33,097 nucleotides of DNA, taken from UBA6136 sp044237765. Lineage in GTDB: Bacteria > Pseudomonadota > Gammaproteobacteria > Methylococcales > Methylococcaceae. The stretch covers positions 1-33,097 of the forward strand of contig JBIIEQ010000034.1 of NCBI GenBank assembly GCA_044237765.1, given 5' to 3'. Below the pieces are notes generated by a model. That model was not told where the DNA came from and did not search any database. It was given only the letters and a program-made list of their open reading frames with translations. Shown here in pieces: positions 32,721 to 33,097 of the stretch (the first letter of the stretch is position 1; each line of letters begins with the position of its first letter). Position numbers and translations under genes: made by a program.

Positions 32721-32857
32721 GTCAATTTTCTGAGGGTTGAAAGGCGATGGTCTGGGAAAGTGAGCGCTGAGAGGGATGCAGCCGGATTGGACAGCATAAG
32801 GTCCGGACCAAGGCTGACTGGTGTGGCAGGATCAGGCAACTTCCAATAAAACGCGTA

Positions 32858-32887
32858 ATGATACCTTATGTGGAAAATTCAGGGCAA
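32858..32887 (-). promoter_or_regulatory. Candidate sigma70 promoter for the EF-G gene
   Basis: On the minus strand TTGCCC (32882-32887) and TATCAT (32858-32863) are 18 bases apart, each matching 4-5 of 6 consensus bases. Initiation near 32850 would leave a 5' leader of about 130 bases before the ATG at 32720. Confidence 0.45.
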
Positions 32888-32929
32888 CGTGAAAATTTGA
32901 CATCTGCAAAATCCAAGACAGATCATGGG

Positions 32930-33013
32930 GTCCCTCCAAGGTCAGGCCATCGTCTTATGTGGGCGGACCGGCTAGGAGCCTGTCGGACTTGGCTGGAATA
33001 GCCATGGAGGGAC
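32930..33013. repeat. Inverted repeat of unknown role
   Basis: GTCCCTCCAAGG (32930-32941) and CCATGGAGGGAC (33002-33013) are reverse complements except for one base, with 60 bases between. The repeat may be a structured RNA stem or a small element terminus. Confidence 0.45.
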
Positions 33014-33097
33014 GCAACACGACCATTCGGTTCTGTGACCTTGATACGACCGGGTGAAGACTCCAGACCGATACGGGTGACCCAAGTTGTCCTGCGA

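Larger units (their letters stand above)
32721..33097. other. Gene-free 3' end of the window
   Basis: No coding frame of convincing length or start is seen in these 377 bases on either strand. A frame on the minus strand is open from the edge (33097) to a stop near 32924, without a recognisable product. The region holds a candidate EF-G promoter and a near-perfect 12-base inverted repeat (32930-32941 and 33002-33013). Confidence 0.5.

Overview
The window looks like ordinary chromosomal DNA of a gammaproteobacterium with moderately high G+C (mid-50s percent by eye). This rests on the conserved order uvrC-pgsA-tRNA-Gly-tRNA-Cys, the speA/speE divergent pair with the GGGDCG form of spermidine synthase, ubiG, purEK, and pntAB as two subunits with a full-length alpha chain. 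A Ycf46-like AAA ATPase and a second-type EF-G (EF-G2-like) are also present; both would suit an autotrophic or environmental lineage such as a sulfur oxidiser, but the genus is a guess. No complete mobile element, CRISPR array or prophage is visible.

Layout. Positions 1-2.7 kb hold polyamine synthesis: speA (minus, cut by the window edge), divergent speE, then a small DUF4404 gene. At 2.7-8.3 kb is an accessory stretch: a MutS-type ATPase with predicted membrane segments (minus), a P-type cation pump of the Na,K-ATPase-like IIC class (plus), and a class-3 lipase (minus). At 8.4-11.2 kb is the minus-strand block uvrC-pgsA-tRNA-Gly-tRNA-Cys, facing the Ycf46-like AAA gene (plus) across a short region with a palindromic TATAAT box. 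At 12.8-14.5 kb gltX is followed by tRNA-Ala and tRNA-Glu, which seem to have their own promoter overlapping the gltX stop codon. A small YdaS/Cro-like regulator gene follows, converging on ssb through a strong bidirectional terminator.

From 15.6 to 18.9 kb on the minus strand lie a 52-residue putative lipoprotein that is easy to miss, and the proton-translocating transhydrogenase genes pntA-pntB. From 19.2 to 23.2 kb is a tightly coupled four-gene plus-strand operon: ABC ATPase, ABC-2 permease, GldG-type protein and DUF4340 protein. It resembles the GldAFG exporter but its substrate is unknown. mutM (plus) converges on purE-purK (minus) with one base between stop codons. ubiG, an SRPBCC protein, a DCC-family (DUF393) protein overlapping a photolyase, a duplicated-domain lipoprotein, a WbuC-type cupin and an EF-G2-like gene follow. 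The last 377 bases carry a probable EF-G promoter and an unexplained inverted repeat.

Themes are DNA repair (uvrC, mutM, phr, ssb, possibly the MutS-like ATPase), translation (gltX, four tRNAs, EF-G), ion and redox energetics (P-type pump, PntAB) and envelope functions of unknown substrate. I see no convincing wholly new multi-gene system. The best unexplored candidates are the Gld-like/DUF4340 operon, the membrane-embedded MutS-like ATPase, the small four-cysteine lipoprotein and the tandem-domain lipoprotein.
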